A stretch of DNA of 64,000 nucleotides from Nigrospora sphaerica. Lineage: Eukaryota; Ascomycota; Sordariomycetes; Amphisphaeriales; Apiosporaceae. The stretch's first letter is position 1. Every line of letters begins with the position of its first letter. Made by a program: the position numbers and the translations under genes. Positions 49,227 through 60,826 of the stretch are shown here, in pieces. The stretch lies in contig JAGVVL010000002.1 in the NCBI GenBank assembly GCA_018287875.1, forward strand, positions 2,046,001 through 2,110,000. Direction: 5' to 3'. The notes below the pieces were generated by a model, which was not told the DNA's origin, did not search any database, and worked only from the letters and a program-made list of their open reading frames with translations.

Positions 49227-50413
49227 GATGGGTGGGTTGTGCACAGGCAGGCTGCGCCCGTCGGCCCGGGGTGACGAGGTCCGATGGCTGGTGACGGTGA
49301 TGGGTTGAGTCGGCACCCGTTGTGTGGTGAATCGGATGGGTGGTGAGGACGGGAGAGGAAGAGTGTCGTCAATCAAGACGCCGGCGGCGGCGGGGACTCG
49401 GACAGCTAGCGTGGCCCGTCGTAGGAATAGGCGGAATCATAAGCCCCTTCGTTGCTTTCTCGGCCGCGCGCGCGCGCTGCCTGCCTATCGATATGTACCG
49501 AGAGAGGCAATTGCGGCATCGGTGCCGCGGAATGGATGCTTGGCACTACGAAACTGTCCCCAACCGCCTAGTAGTACTCCGTACATACAGCTCAATATAC
49601 AAAGTGGTAGGTAGTTAGACATACTTACCTACTCAACACGCGGAAGCACATAACCATTGCACGTTGAGCTTAACCAAGTACCTCTTTACCTACCCGAATG
49701 CGTCTACGCAAAGTGGTGAACCACGGCTTTCCAAGCTCGCCAAGGAACCCCGATTTACCGGCATACGCACGCAAGGTTGGCCGTTCCACTAGGCCGTCCT
49801 CGGGTCAAAGAAAGTTCCAGCGCCCATCAGGCTGTTAGTCGTGGTAGCTAAGTACACCATGTACGTATGATGTACCACGTAGACACCCCCCCCTCGCGCT
49901 TATTCCTCCAAGCTATAATAAGCTCACAGAATACACATACATCATGTACCGACTGCACAATCGATGCTTCCTCCGCTTCCAAAGTCTTGATGCCGACACC
50001 TTCGTTCCTGTCGCCTGTGGTGGGCGCCGGGTGGGGGACGCGCGCCTGAACCATCATCCTAGTGATGTAATCTATGGAGCGCACCCACTTACTCCCCATC
50101 CCGTCTACCGCTGCGGAACTGAACGCCCCCGGCCCAATGAAATACTATCGCGAAATGGACGCACCGGTCGCTTTTACCGCGTGTATTGGGTAATAAGTGT
50201 ATATACAGAACTCGAGTCCTAGGAGCCAACATTGCAGGCTGCGACCCTTTGCAAGCCTCTCAACGGCATCGCCCAACCCCGCCTTTTCTATCCCACCGAC
50301 GTTGCGGTCGGTCTGCCATATCGGTCCAGAGAACCAACCTGCCTTAACTTCAGCCCCATAGCCCACAGGATACGGCGTCTGGTTGAACCTCCGTTTTTGT
50401 GGCCTGTTACCTC
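49227..50413. other. intergenic region between YME1 promoter and GDE1 3' end
   Basis: YME1 and GDE1 are both on the minus strand, so this is the YME1 promoter plus the GDE1 3' UTR. It carries a short CG tract near 49465 and TAGGTA/TACCTA motifs near 49603-49633 and 49686. No gene seen. Confidence 0.6.
49465..49477. repeat. (CG)6 alternating tract
   Basis: CGCGCGCGCGCG lies about 240 bp upstream of the YME1 start codon. Alternating CG of this length can adopt Z-DNA; a regulatory role is not shown. Confidence 0.8.
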
Positions 50414-53400
50414 TTACGCCGCCACCGCGGTACTGCAGTTGGCCTTCGAGGCTCCGTCTACCATGACCCCCGGCGGCTGCGTCATCTGCGATGGGGCTTG
50501 CCCCGCCTTCTCTTCGGCCGCACGGGACTCGTCCCTCGTGAGGCCTTTTCGAATAGCAAGTACGTTGTCGACAATTACTGCGTCTATGCCCTCCCGGACT
50601 TGGCGCTGCAAGCCATCCGTTAGTACGTGCGAGGCTTCCAGCGCGACGGCGGCTTACCTGAACCAACATGGGGTCGTTGTTCTGCGCCCCATAGCTCACA
50701 CAAACCAGTCCGCTCTGTTTGACGACTCGGACCAGACGGGGGCTGTTGATCAGCGGCCGGGCGACGCTGACAATGCCCAGCAGATTCCACCGGCTGGCAA
50801 AGCGAATCGCCTCCTGCAGGCTGCTGGCCCGAATATCTCCCACTGGCGACGCGCCCGCGTCTGTTAGGAACATAATGGGGATGCTGGGTTGCTTGAAGCT
50901 TAGGCAGAGGCAGATATCCGGGTTAAAGCTGCTAAATATGATGTTGCGGTGCTGCACCAGGTCGTACACCTTGGTGAGCACCGTGTCGCAGAACGAGTTT
51001 AGTTCGACGGCGTATATGTCCATCTCTTGTTCCTCGCTTTCATGCAGCATAGGATACTTCAGCTCGATGTTGAAGCCGATGCTCTCGGGAAGCGCTCGGA
51101 AGAGGTCCTCCAAAGTGGCGAACGGAGCCTGGATAAAATTGCCTCGGGTGTTGGCCTTGAAGCCTTTGGCCTTGAAGTCGCGCGTGTGCTTCATTCGCTC
51201 GTCCAAATGCATGCTGACGTCGCCCGCGAACCCCATGGACAGCGATCGTTGTCGCGGTCCTGGTGAGCGTGACTGGGCCTTGGCGACTGCTGCCGGTCTC
51301 TCCGATTCGTTGGCCTCCCGTCGGCTCCTCGACTCCGGGTTGATGTGGAGAAACTGCTCCAAAGTCAAGGTATGCACCGGCGCGTCTATGCCCGTTTCGC
51401 TGACGAGGAAATCGTGATAGATGACGGGAACGTGGTCCTTGGTAAGTTGTACGTCGAACTCGACGTAATTGGCCCCCAGGTTGGCGGCGGCAATAAAGGA
51501 CGGGATCGTGTTCTCTCCCAATTGCAACGACTTGTTCGTAGTGAGGTTCTTGCCGAGGCCGCGGTGGCCAAAGACCATGGTCGAAGACATCTTCTTCCAG
51601 TACGTCTGTTGCGAGTTGACTTCCATATTCGGGTGCGAAAAAGGGGTAATTACCAGGAAGTTGAAATTAACCGTCCCGATCACTTCGAGGTTGGCGGCCA
51701 TGATGGGGACACACACGTCGCCCTTCAGGCTCATCCGCTTGCTGCTCAGAGAGGGCCGTACCGTGGAGAGAAGAGCCACGCCTCGGCCAACCTTGTTCTT
51801 CTCGTTGCCAGAATAGGTCGGAACGATATCAAAAAGGATCTTGACTTTGGCCACGTCGGACGTGTGAAACATGATGGGCTCGGTGGCGATGTTTTCGTGT
51901 ACGGGGAGATCAATAATCGTCGGTTCACCCTGGGCACCTTGTGCAGATACGACAACAGAAAGAGCCGTGTCGAGCTGGTTCGTGTGAGCCTCTGCCAATG
52001 GGACACGGTCTAGATTGACAGCATTGTTGCCCCTCCGCATGTCCATCGACCCCAGACTGACCAGCACGAGGCTGGTGTCTTTCAGGTAGCGATGGCCGAA
52101 AGACTTGACAGGCTCAGCCACACGCGTGCTACCGTTGGACTGTCTGCTCTCCAGAGACTGCGTCTCCGGGGGTGAGGTGCCGGGTTTCGAGGGATCCGAT
52201 TCGTACACATTGCTGCCTAGCTCTTCGGGGTCCATGTGCTTCAAAAGCAGGTCGGCGATGTCTAGATGCCCACGCAGTGCCGCGTGCTCCTTCGCTGTCC
52301 AGCCGAAGGAATCCATCTTGTTGACATCGGCCCCCGCCTCCACGAGCAGCTCTGCTACACTCAGGTGCCCATCAACTGCAGCAATGTGGAGAGGCGTCCA
52401 TGCGAATGATTTCTCCGCAAGTTCCAGTTGGGCTTTCTGATCGTCGGATCCCTGAAGCAAGATCTTGACGCACTCGAGGTGACCGAAACGCGCAGCAATA
52501 TGCAGCGCTGTCTCGCCAGTCTCGTCTTGCCAGTTGATGTCCACGCCAGCTTGCACTAGCATGTCGACAATCTCACGATAGTTTGACTTGACGGCAATGG
52601 CAAGCACAACGCTCGACTTGGAGACAGCACCGCGGGAGTGGGCGATGGAGGAACCGTGGCCACGCCAGTCCTCCCCCTGAAGTAAAGCCTTGGTAGCCAG
52701 AGGATGGCCGCCAATAACAGCCAGATGCAAGGGGGCATTGCCTTCCTTATCCTGCCATTCGGGAGCGTCGATACCGGCCTCGACGTTGAATTGGCCCCAT
52801 TCTTGCATTTTGGCCATAACGACCTGGCAAAGCACAACCAGCCCGAACTGGGCAGCATAGTGCAGTGGCAACCGGCCCAGGGAGTCCCTACTGGCGATTG
52901 CTGCGCGCTGGGCGGGCTGTAGGCTGTCCAAGACGTATATCAAGGTTTGGACCGCCTCGTCATCCTTGCCCAGAAGCTTCTGCTTGGTCCCATACTCGGG
53001 CCGACCTATAGGGGTTGCGTAGTGACTGTTGAAGTGGGAGCTGACAGGGAAAGTAACCGCATTGGAATCGGTATCACCGGAATCTGCCGACTTGGTCCTG
53101 CCAATGTGAATGACAAGGCGATGAATGCAATTGCGCTCATTCAAGTCTTCCGTCTCGTCCAGCGACTGGATGTGCTGGAGAAGGAAGGCGATACACGCCC
53201 TTGACCGTGCCGAAATAGCTCTCTGCAGTAAATTGAGCAGCATTGCCTGGCAGGCGGGCTCTGGGTTCAGAAGGTTGGCCTCTGTGAGGCTAGCCTGCAT
53301 TGTGGCCTTGTCGTCGGCCCTGATCGATTGATCCAGCGAGTCGTACACGGCCTGCGGGACATTGAGCATGGCTTTGGCGGATGCCCTGCCGATCGAGCGC

Positions 53401-54113
53401 GCCGAGCGCACCGACTTCTCCGACATGTTATCATCGATATTTTGCGAGTCGCCCAAGATGGAAAGCCACCTGTTAATCTCGGTAACAAGTCTGGCAATGG
53501 TTTGGTCCTTGGCGAAGGGTTTTAGATCAACCTTGGTGGTAATATACCGGTGCTGGGTGGTGGTGTTGGCAGGGATCTTCTTGTCGAGCTTCTTTGTGAT
53601 TTTCACGAAGCCCCGGCGGTTAATCTCTCCGAACCACTGGAGATTCCTCAGCTGGTTGCGCAGCTCCAGCAGGGCTCCCATCAACTCCTCAACCTCATTG
53701 TCGTCCAAATCGGCGACAAGGTCTGGATTTCTCCCATAGCGGTCCTGGAGAAGTCGCAAGCGGCGATGGGCCTCGTTGAACTTCTTGTTGTAAAAGTCGT
53801 CCACATCTTCCAGGTTACGGTCCAGGGCGAAGAAGAATTCTGTCGGTATAGGTTAGGTGACACGCTCACAGCCTCGGTAGATGCCCGAGGGAGGTAGCGC
53901 ACCTGCTAGATCGGCCTTGTCTCCGGTCTTGGCTGTCGCCGCGGCGGCGGCCTTTATCAGTTTCTTTAGGCCTTTGTAGTCGATGTAGGACGAAGCCCAT
54001 TCAGGGACTTGGTTACGCGGGAGGCTAGAGAGGCGCATGAGCTTCCGGGGCCAAGCCAAGCCGACCATTTAGTAACAGACGATAAAGGAGACGTACTTCC
54101 TTCCGAACTTCAT
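50414..54113 (-). CDS. GDE1: SPX-ankyrin-GDPD glycerophosphodiester phosphodiesterase
   Basis: Four exons (54113-54097, 54024-53903, 53839-50658, 50605-50414) encode 1170 residues. The introns are 72, 63 and 52 bp with TACTAAAT, CCTAACC and ACTAACGG branch sites. Exon 1 is only 17 nt (MKFGRN). Order: an SPX domain (about 1-190, MKFGRNLPRNQVPEWASSY, DYKGLKKLIK), which senses inositol pyrophosphates in this family; ankyrin repeats (about 368-578); a linker; and a GDPD domain (about 800-1140). Catalytic positions are present: GHRG (804-807), GENT (821-824), EFD (840-843), YHD (854-856) and ELKYP (972-976). The family hydrolyses glycerophosphocholine in the cytosol, recovering glycerol-3-phosphate. 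The same architecture occurs in the phosphate regulator Pho81/NUC-2, but the N-terminus and intact catalytic residues favour GDE1. Expression is commonly phosphate-controlled; I did not find a clear CACGTG site just upstream. Confidence 0.94.
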
Positions 54114-54332
54114 GGTTACGACTGCCGCAGTGTCACGGCGTGTTGTTGCGCAACAACGGTCTTTTCGTTTCCCCTACTGGGCCTACTTCCGATACTCTGA
54201 CCCGGCTCTGTTTTGGATGTTTCGGATTTCCCCGTTGGCGTGCAATGGGCAAAGGAAGGGGAGGGCGGAGGATTGCGACTGTCGCACTTCAGCTAGGACG
54301 GTAGCTGCGAAGGACTGGAAGCGGTTGATTGT

Positions 54333-54402
54333 CGTGTGTGCGCGTGCTTGCGATATGCGTGTGTGTATGCGTGTGCGTATACGTGTGCGTGTGTGTCTGT
54401 CT
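54333..54402. repeat. GT/GC alternating purine-pyrimidine tract
   Basis: Irregular GTGTGTATGCGTGTGCGT-type sequence about 220-290 bp upstream of the GDE1 start codon. Long alternating purine-pyrimidine DNA of this kind may affect local structure; a promoter role is inference. Confidence 0.8.
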
Positions 54403-54946
54403 GGTATTTGTCAGAGCGGACTTGGATGTAGAAGAAAAAAGACCCAGACGTGGAGGGCAGTGAAGGGCGGCGAGGGCATTACATAGGTATCGAGGGGCAG
54501 GAGTTGAAGCATACCCACCGAAGCAGTACCTGTGTGTTCTTTGCTCGACGGCCAGAACAGGGGTTACGAGAAGCCGGCGGGCCAGGTCTTGGTGTTAAAA
54601 CGGAGGCCGAGGGCAGTCGCCATTGAACATTCGGCAGGGCACGGTACAGTAGTTGAGCCAAGAGGACTGAATACTGAGGCCGGTTCGCGGCGGAGGGTCG
54701 GTGGGTATGGAAGAGAAGATGGATGGAAGTTAAGTACCTAGTGTCAGCAGGTGGGCCATACACGGTACTTGATAGGTCCTTGAGGAATGGGCGCGCAACG
54801 CGATTCGCCCAAGACGACAGAGCCCGAGTTGCACCTAATCGTAGCAAGGGACGGACACGCAGGCTTGGCCACAAGGGTGGAGAAGAAGACAGGGCAAGAG
54901 GGTCGGGACTAGAGGGGCACGGCGGTTCTAAAGAGGGACCTGAATT

Positions 54947-54963
54947 GGGGGGGGGGGGGGGGG
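54947..54963. repeat. poly-G tract, 17 bases
   Basis: Uninterrupted G run on the plus strand. The complementary C run creates a spurious Pro run in a minus-strand frame. Confidence 0.85.
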
Positions 54964-56126
54964 CAGCTGGAGCCGCTGCCAGACTGAGGGGACCAGGAGT
55001 TCCGGTCGGGCTGGTAGGTTCGCTGGCAAACCGGAAAGAGGAGGGGGACGGAGGGGTGAAAGGGTGAGTGAGTGAGGCATTCCGTAGACGGACGTCGATC
55101 CATCTCATGCCGATGTCATTGGCACCTCCGAAATAACAAGCACCTGCAGGACAGGAGTAGCGCATCACATCAGCGCACATCCGACCGTCTTCCTACCAGC
55201 CGGGACCCTGGATCTTCCACACGCTGTCTGGCGGGGCGCATCGATTGGCCCGTCCATCCATCCATCCCGGCCGGGCTTCTAACCCAGCGGCTGACCATGC
55301 CGGCTTTCGCTCAAGCTTCATCGCGACGCTAGGCCCAAGCCAGCAGCTGCGACTGTGTAAACCCTCGCATGTTGATATCCTGGCCTGGGATGGATGGATA
55401 CCTTGGGAATGGCGGAAAGGTTTAGATGTGGGTAGGTACACGTACACACACATCTATACTTAACTTGAGGTAGAGAGTAGTGGACAGCGAACTTTTTTAC
55501 TCTGGTACACGCAAAGATGGAGGCACAGTGCTCCAGGTTACGCAATGGAGAACTTTAAGAAAAACCCCTCGGAGCCTCAAATGTGCCACTGGGGGCTCTT
55601 AACCTACTACCTCTACAACTACTACCTTGCCGGGCTTCCAACCTACGTACATAGGTACATGTCCCCCGCCTGTGCGCCGATGGAACAAAGAAAATGGGTA
55701 TCGTCCTACCTCGAACGGGCGACAGGCCGGTTGCTTTCTTCTCGATAGCTGCATGTTGAATGACCCAGTCCGCGTGCAGCGGGACCAGAGACAACAAGCC
55801 TTTGTTACGTTGGTGGATGGCCCCAAATCCGTGTCGCTCAACCAGAGAGTCCTGAGGGGATTCCCGCCGGCTCCGTCCATGCGCATAGCGTAGCGCATAC
55901 GTCAGTCAGTAGTGGAGTGCCGGGCACACACAGTCAACCGGCAGGATGTACACAGTACTCAGTACCTGAACGTCCCTGGCCCCTTGTCCGATCCCGGGGC
56001 TTACCACGGTACTAACTATTGTACGCCAGAACACTTACCACAATAACCACAGACATGACGCTACCTATGCGAACTGCTCAGGCCCTTGAATCCTGTCCGT
56101 CGCCCCGGCTAAGAGAGAAAGAGGGG

Positions 56127-56163
56127 AGGGGGGGAGAGAGAGAGAGAGAGTATGTGTGTGTGG
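56127..56163. repeat. (GA)n(TG)n compound microsatellite
   Basis: A purine GGGGGGGAGAG stretch with about eight GA units, then TATGTGTGTGTGG. Non-coding. Confidence 0.85.
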
Positions 56164-57391
56164 TCCTTGCGGCAACGTGACTTGGCCCCGCCACCATCAG
56201 GCCCATCAGGGCCTGGATGCCGCCCACTCCGGACGGACGCCAGTCCGAACCAACCTAACTCACCTCTCCTGTCGCTGCCAAGCCAGCATAGGCTAAAACC
56301 CTATAGAAGTTATGGCAGCCGACGACGGTACGGGAGTCCTGCTTGCTCTCTCCACGCGAACACGAGACGAGCGGTAGGAGGCATGCTGGCTCTATCTCTC
56401 TTCTCTTCCCATTGCTCTCATATAGGATCCAGTCAGTACCAAAGCACTTTTATGGCATACCGCAGAGCCCGACGAGACGGCATCATCCAGGTGAGCACTC
56501 TGTAAAGGTGCTGACACCCTTTTTTTGTTTAAACGATTGGCGAGGACGACGCATAGCGTGCATTCACCGCCCCCGTGCCCTTTTCCCTTATTCCTGCCGA
56601 ATGTGGACGACGATGTTCGGGTGCATGGGTGTGAGTTGTCAGCCGCCTTCCCAAACCCCGCCGGTATCCCTTTCCCCTCCGCCGGATGCGGTTCTGGCCG
56701 TCACCGACACGTACGGCCGTAATTATCACAGTCGATAGTCTCCATGCTACTCGGTGCGATGGCAACATCGTGACCACGAGCCACCAGGCCCGACGGCAAT
56801 GCCTGTTACAAAGTTTAAAGCCTGCGACGGTTTGATGTCTTGGGTGCAAGGTTTGGCCCATACAGCGACGAGCGGGCAGAAAATGGTAGGTAGGTTTATG
56901 CAATTGCCTGTTTGCCCCCCTCCCCATATTCGCTCGCAATTATCAGAGCCGAGCTGCCCTGAATCTTACGCCCCAGCATCTTGTGAAAAGGGGGACAGAT
57001 ACCACCCATACGAAACCAAGCTAGGGTACATGCCCGTATGTTTACACGAGTATATGCATGTATCTTTGGGTACTTTTAGGGGTCCAAGCTATCCACCTTC
57101 TCCGGTCTGCCACGGCCGCCCAATTCTGACGGGCCCCATACGTTGTGGGCTGGGGTAAAAAAGAATGCCGGCTCCTTTGGTCGCGTGCACATATGCCCCG
57201 CCGCAAACGCCCGGTGACTCCCGGACCACCATGACATTATAGCACAGGTCTGGCCCATGACAACTCTTCGCCTACGCGGGGTGAGATGGCTCGCGTGACC
57301 ACAGCTGCACCATCACTCCGTGTAGCGACAGGCGGCGTTACAAGTCGCTTCGCGGCGTGGCACTGACTGCTGCTTGCACGGCGTGCTGGGA

Positions 57392-59686
57392 TCATGCCAT
57401 CGCCATGGCTCCCTCTTGAGGATACCCGTCCTCAAAGGGGAGGTCAATTTGGATGTCCGAGTTTGCCACGCTTCTGCCGAGCCCTGCGCCTGGTCCCGGC
57501 GTATGGTCCGCGGCAATTTCCTCGTCATCTGGAGCCCCAGGCGGCCCCCATTCATCAGACCCCTCACGATACGCATCTGCATCGAAGAGTGGTCTGCGGA
57601 TGCGAAGCGCCTTCCCTTCCAACAAGAACTTCTTGGACTGTATTTGCGCCGCCTCTGCCCTGGCGGGGAAAAGGTGGAGCAAACTGTTCCGCAGGTTCCT
57701 CGTATCCAGCACCAGATCCTCCCATCGTAGGCGCGAAAGTTTGTGGAACATAGGGGGGTACGGTTCCACGCGGCCGCGATTTTGCCAATCAATGGGCGGC
57801 AGCTCTGAGTCGGGATCCCAATCCATCCCGGTGAGCGAGTTCAGGACCAAGACCTTCGCGTGCGCATCGATTCTCTTCGTCTTGTGATACAGAGCCTGGC
57901 CGAGCCGGTAAAGTGACGCGACTCTGGCCAAGCTCTTGAACTCCAACGTCGTATCAATGTCTCTGTGCCCGCCGTTTTGCTTCACCTGGAGCTGGTGAAG
58001 TGCCATGACGGCCGGTCGCCTGGGTGGGTTGGGCGAGTCCAGGAGCTGAGCCAGGTCAGCCGTGGACTTGGTGACATCCTCGAGCTCGAGGTCGCCTCTG
58101 GCTGTGAGTTTATGCAGCAACTCTAGCGTCTGCGAGATGTCCTCGTACAAGTGTCGCATACGCTGGAGGGCTTTTGCGTACGGAACCCCACAAAGGTCAA
58201 AGAGCAATCGGAACATGGAAGCAATCTTCAGGGCCATTTCCGTGGACGAACTGGCCTCAGCATGTTTCAGGAGAGGGCGGAAGTGTTCGGGCTTCTTCAC
58301 TAAGCCCTTGAGCAGAGCACGAGCACACTTCTGGTCGAGGGTGCTGAGGCATGCAGCTATGGCTTGGTAAATGGTGTCAGCGGTCACAAAGTGTCCGTTG
58401 CGGATGCACGCCATGAAGGACATGCAGGCGGCCGTGAGGTTGCCGAAATGGAGCCAGCCCCGAACCAAGCTGTCGTAAACCTCGTCGCCGCGCTGAGCTC
58501 TTTCCACCCAGGCATGTTTCCGACCCGCGCAATATTTCCGGACATACTGCTCTCCTCTTTCATCGTAAATGGCGCTCCTGCGGAATATCCGAATGTGCAG
58601 CCCGTCCTCCTGCACTCCTCGCATGCGCGCGATGATCTCGCGGAACTGATCCAGGTCGTTGGACGCCCTTGCGTGGTTCAAAAGACAGACCATCGTCTGT
58701 TGGGTTGCTGGCCACGGGGTATCGTCGAGGTACGAGTTGACGACGGCCTGCGCCAGGTCCTGGCGTCCTATACGGTTGAAGCCTGCGATAAGTGTGTTGT
58801 AGTGATGGATGTTCGGAGCAGAATTGGTCAGCAATAGGTTGTAGCAGATCTTGCCGACGACCTCGCGGGCGTCCGATGCCTTGTTTAAAATACGCCGAAA
58901 AGATGCGCTCAAGAGATCGCCCCTTGATTTAGTCGCCTCGGGGTCAAAATGCGGGAGTTCGTAACTTGGATAGTGAGGGCTACGTCGAATATTCTCCACC
59001 TCCTCCAGAAGCCTGGCGCTCTTGGCATCTCGCGAGGGATTCGGCGTGTTCTCTGTCGCAGCATGCTCGCAACGCCAAAGTAGCTCCTGCACGAGGGACT
59101 CGATGGTCGTCGCTGTCATTTGCATCTTCGCTGGCGAATAGGGGAGCCGCAGCGGAATTGAGCCATCTTGCTCTTCGCTCGCAATCGCCGCTTCAACCGC
59201 CACCCAGTCAATTTGTTGTTGTAACCACGAACGGCGCGGGGCCGGTCGGAAATGAAGTGCAGCTACGTCGTTGAGTTCCCTCATGTGCTTCTCGATACTC
59301 TTGTTCTCCACCCATTCGCCGTGGCCCCTGTAGTCGCTCGGGGCCGTACCCGGCTGCTGCGAGTCTGGCTTTGGCTGGAGGGACGCATCGCCGGCGTCTT
59401 TGCTGAACGTGGGGTTGTCAGGGACCGAGAGAGAGCTCAACGAGGCTCGGGCCTGGTCCAGCTTGTGGTCGAGCTCCTTCCTCCTGCTGTCCTTCCTCCG
59501 CGCGTCCAGGACGGCCGCGGTGCCGAGGATTGTCGTGTAGCATGCCGTGAAAATGTCAGCTGCCGTCAGTTTCCTCCTCGGGGCTGCGGTGGTGGTTCGT
59601 CGTATCAAGGTATTGGCGAGGGGCAGGCATGTTCCGCAACGACAAGACGATGGGGCCTGGACTGCTCGTGACCATAGTGCGTGCAT
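57392..59686 (-). CDS. mitochondrial PPR-like (pentatricopeptide) protein
   Basis: One uninterrupted frame of 764 codons. The chosen ATG gives MHALWSRAVQAPSSCRCGTC, a basic presequence-like start; another ATG 49 codons upstream (59833) is in frame and cannot be excluded. The next block, RRKLTAADIFTACYTTILG, followed by a charged RRKELDHKLDQA helix, is typical of a fungal family annotated as PPR-domain proteins. Helical pairs such as HYNTLIAGFNRIGRQDLAQA (about residues 265-285) and VYDSLVRGWLHFGNLTAA fit PPR-type helix-turn-helix units. PPR proteins bind organellar RNA and support mitochondrial transcript processing or translation; the target here is unknown. The C-terminus is acidic. It is transcribed divergently from the UPF0587 gene with about 390 bp between start codons. 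Confidence 0.85.
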   Translation of the reverse strand: MHALWSRAVQAPSSCRCGTCLPLANTLIRRTTTAAPRRKLTAADIFTACYTTILGTAAVLDARRKDSRRKELDHKLDQARASLSSLSVPDNPTFSKDAGDASLQPKPDSQQPGTAPSDYRGHGEWVENKSIEKHMRELNDVAALHFRPAPRRSWLQQQIDWVAVEAAIASEEQDGSIPLRLPYSPAKMQMTATTIESLVQELLWRCEHAATENTPNPSRDAKSARLLEEVENIRRSPHYPSYELPHFDPEATKSRGDLLSASFRRILNKASDAREVVGKICYNLLLTNSAPNIHHYNTLIAGFNRIGRQDLAQAVVNSYLDDTPWPATQQTMVCLLNHARASNDLDQFREIIARMRGVQEDGLHIRIFRRSAIYDERGEQYVRKYCAGRKHAWVERAQRGDEVYDSLVRGWLHFGNLTAACMSFMACIRNGHFVTADTIYQAIAACLSTLDQKCARALLKGLVKKPEHFRPLLKHAEASSSTEMALKIASMFRLLFDLCGVPYAKALQRMRHLYEDISQTLELLHKLTARGDLELEDVTKSTADLAQLLDSPNPPRRPAVMALHQLQVKQNGGHRDIDTTLEFKSLARVASLYRLGQALYHKTKRIDAHAKVLVLNSLTGMDWDPDSELPPIDWQNRGRVEPYPPMFHKLSRLRWEDLVLDTRNLRNSLLHLFPARAEAAQIQSKKFLLEGKALRIRRPLFDADAYREGSDEWGPPGAPDDEEIAADHTPGPGAGLGRSVANSDIQIDLPFEDGYPQEGAMAMA

Positions 59687-60076
59687 TCTCGTGGCATCTC
59701 GTCGGTCCGGGTGACGAGGTCGGCGTTTGGACGGCCGAGGGGGCGTGGCGGACCGTGGAATGTGTGTCGGCCCTACGGTGCACGGCGAACGGGTGTCGAT
59801 CGCATAGAGTCGTGAACAATTCAATTGACGCATGGCGCTGGGGTAGAAGCTGTGGTCCAGATTCCGTGACGTCGGCCTAGCGCCCCGTTTGTGGCATGTG
59901 CGAACGAACAGTCAGCTCGCCCGTATTGCATCGGCTACAGCCTTACATAAACCGTCTAGTGAAGTACGGCAGCAGCAGCCCAATTCAAGTCGCAAGCAGC
60001 AAAGCGAGCAGAGAGAGACCCCCCATTACCTCATTACCTACGCTCTCCGCACTCCCTGAGCACCACTTCATCGACC
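59687..60076. promoter_or_regulatory. shared divergent promoter region
   Basis: The start codons of the PPR gene (minus) and the UPF0587 gene (plus) face away from each other across this segment, so both promoters must lie here unless one uses the alternative upstream ATG at 59833. No specific binding site is claimed. Confidence 0.6.
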
Positions 60077-60826
60077 ATGTTCGCGCTCACACTCAAGGCC
60101 GAGTTGGTAGGGTACGCCGTTCGAGCTCACGAGGAAGCTCCTGTCTATTCCTGTGCGGCACCGGTGCTGACCTCCGTCTAGTGTCACCAACCTCCGACCC
60201 ATGGACACCGAGGAGAGCCCGTTTTGGTATACCTTCACCGTCCAGTGCACGTCATGTCGGGAAACGCACCCGAACACGGTCGCTGTGAGCCGGTTTGTAT
60301 GTCGGAAAGACGTGGTCAGCGTGCCGGGAATGGGCGGCTGATGGCAGTCCAGGAAAACAACGAGATGAGTGGCAGCAGGGGCGAGGCCAACTTCGTGTGG
60401 AAATGCAAGAACTGCAAGGTATGGGATGCAGAAGCACTTATGAGCCTCGCGCTCTGCTTTGGCCAGTGTGCTGATGGGTATTCTCCACACAACTACAGCG
60501 GGAGTCATCGGCCTCGGTCAAGACGGCGCCCAAACCCTACGAGCAGGCAGAGCCGGCCAAGCCCCAGATTGTCATCGAGTTTGACTGTCGAGGACTGGAG
60601 TTCACCAAGTTCCACCCGGAAGTAAGAAAGAGCGCCCCAGTGGCGGGGGTTGCAAAGCAGAGAGCTGACATTGAGCCTACAGGGGATCTGGGTCGCGGAT
60701 GGCATCGACTCTGGCACCAAGTTTGAAGAAATTGGATTGGAGGAGGGAGAGTGGTTTGACTATGACGAAAAAGCCGGGGAAGAGGTCAGCATTAAGGACC
60801 TGGTATGGGACATTCGTAGGGCTTGA
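60077..60826 (+). CDS. UPF0587/CZIB-type zinc-binding protein
   Basis: Five exons (60077-60111, 60182-60296, 60353-60418, 60499-60621, 60683-60826) encode 160 residues, the normal family length. The four introns are 70, 56, 80 and 61 bp, each with a CTGAC or CTGAT branch site, and none can be read through: the second contains an in-frame TGA. The protein opens MFALTLKAELVGVTNLRP. Two CXXC pairs, CTSC (about 38-41) and CKNC (about 68-71), form the expected zinc site, separated by MSGSRGEANFVWKC. The C-terminal half has IVIEFDCRGLEFTKF, PEGIWVADG and WFDYDEKAGEEV. The family is conserved from yeast to human (C1orf123/CZIB, a small beta-sandwich protein). Its biochemical function is poorly known, so none is assigned here. 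Confidence 0.94.

Larger units (their letters stand above)
54114..57391. other. intergenic region upstream of GDE1
   Basis: This 3.3 kb stretch lies between the GDE1 start (minus) and the PPR gene stop (minus). It contains a GT/GC-rich tract at 54333-54402, a 17-base poly-G tract, a GA/TG microsatellite near 56127, and TAGGTA-type motifs near 55428, 55640 and 56884. The open frame 54479-55180 (minus) reads through the poly-G tract as a Pro run and is not convincing. No gene seen. Confidence 0.55.

Noticed and set aside
54479..55180. 233-codon minus-strand open frame upstream of GDE1
   Set aside because: The Pro run is produced by the 17-base poly-G tract and no other protein feature is present.
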